Shown here piece by piece: positions 63,361-64,000 of a stretch of 64,000 nt of DNA. The notes under the pieces were generated by a model. That model was not told the DNA's origin. It worked only from the letters and a program-made list of their open reading frames with translations, and made no database searches. Numbering within the stretch: position 1 is the first letter of the stretch; each line of letters begins with the position of its first letter. The stretch lies in the NCBI GenBank assembly GCA_027382625.1, contig JAJKFJ010022002.1:186001-250000 (forward strand). The letters run 5' to 3'. Made by a program: the position numbers and the translations under genes. The stretch is from Tetmemena sp. SeJ-2015. Lineage: Eukaryota; Ciliophora; Spirotrichea; Sporadotrichida; Oxytrichidae.

Positions 63361-64000
63361 TAAAAGAGAACTGTAACTATTTGCGGCAGGGAGACGAAGT
63401 TCGCCCAATTTGAGAAAAAAGAAGAAGCCTAGAAGGAAATGAACTAGCAACAGCTGCAGATACTTCAGTAACTGCTCTCAAGGGTGAATGATATTCATGA
63501 CACTCAATAACACTTAAAGGACACAAAAACTTCTGCTCCTTCTTCTATAAATGAAAAAGACCAAAATTAGTAAAGTCAAACTGAGTTGAGTTTCCCAAAA
63601 CAAGCTCCTCAAACTAGGAAAAATCTTAATAACTTATACTCTCTTGACGATTAAGGAGAAGAAGAAGGCAAAGGTATATCACCTCTGAGATTCATACATC
63701 TAAAGCCAACTGAAACAACTGAGTCTTCAATCACGATTAATCAATAGCAAATTCAGCTACTCAACAATAAGCATAATTCAGGAACAGAAAAGATGTAAAT
63801 GGAAAACAGAGCAAATTAAAAAGGAAGTGAGAAAATATTTAACAGTGAGAGCCCCTCTCCTCTTAACTTTGATATAAGTGAGATAAGGCCTGATGGATAT
63901 ACTAGCACTTAGTTTAAACTTGACTTGGCAAGTTATATATAATTTTATTTTGACTTTTAGAACCTTAGAAGAGAATCAGGAGGAACATTTAAGAATTCGC
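63361..64000 (+). CDS. Gln/Ser-rich protein, 5' part, truncated by window edge
   Basis: A frame is open under the ciliate code through 63397 (KFAQFEKKEEAQKEMNQQQL) to the right edge, about 200 codons. It is rich in Gln, Asn, Ser and Thr with an amphipathic start (LQQLLSRVNDIHD). An insert near 63930-63960 ending in TTTTAG may be an intron or IES, since sequence after it reads NLRRESGGTF. Start codon not identified. Confidence 0.5.

Overview
The window reads as germline (micronuclear) DNA of a spirotrich ciliate of the Oxytricha/Stylonychia type. Three lines of evidence support this. (1) Conserved proteins read through in-frame TAA and TAG as Gln, while TGA closes the genes whose ends are predictable (histone H2B, monothiol glutaredoxin, prenyl synthase). 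(2) Conserved coding sequence is interrupted by short AT-rich inserts that are not GT-AG introns and are flanked by direct repeats of 2-11 bp. Deleting one repeat plus the insert restores the frame and the expected protein, as expected for internal eliminated sequences (IES) and their pointers separating macronuclear-destined segments. (3) True GT-AG introns of about 30-125 nt are also present. About 30 IES could be delimited by eye. All lie between segments in their normal order, so no scrambled locus was detected. No C4A4 telomeric repeat or TBE transposon was seen. Species-level assignment is inference.

Layout: the 3' end of an unrecognised + gene at the left edge; theta-like glutathione transferase (-); start of a Q/N/S-rich + gene that runs into a homopolymer-inflated block (about 1.80-2.72 kb); a 12-kb guanylyl cyclase gene fused to a P4-ATPase-like domain (-). 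Its 2.8-kb IES, flanked by an 11-bp pointer, contains a complete eRF3/Hbs1-like GTPase gene. Then follow a DHHC palmitoyltransferase (+), a C-4 sterol methyl oxidase (+), a mitochondrial monothiol glutaredoxin (-), a Cys-rich membrane protein (+), an LRRC40-like protein (+), a multi-pass membrane protein (-), histone H2B (-), a long-chain polyprenyl diphosphate synthase (-) and a 7.8-kb S/N/Q-rich + gene. A 23-kb block of five minus-strand genes comes next: an unknown low-complexity protein, the TFIIH helicase XPB, a poly-calcyphosin EF-hand protein, an 8-kb coiled-coil protein and a 3.4-kb coiled-coil protein. The right edge holds the 5' part of a + gene.

There is no operon logic here. The shared feature is processing: nearly every gene needs precise IES excision before it can be translated. 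The most notable items are the gene nested inside an IES, the loss of all catalytic P-type ATPase motifs in the cyclase fusion, altered catalytic motifs in the GTPase and XPB, and two blocks of anomalous homopolymer-rich sequence that may be assembly artefacts. Single-base frame slips, mostly at short homopolymers, recur across the window and limit how exactly gene ends can be given. Multi-exon genes are given as whole spans (IES and introns included).
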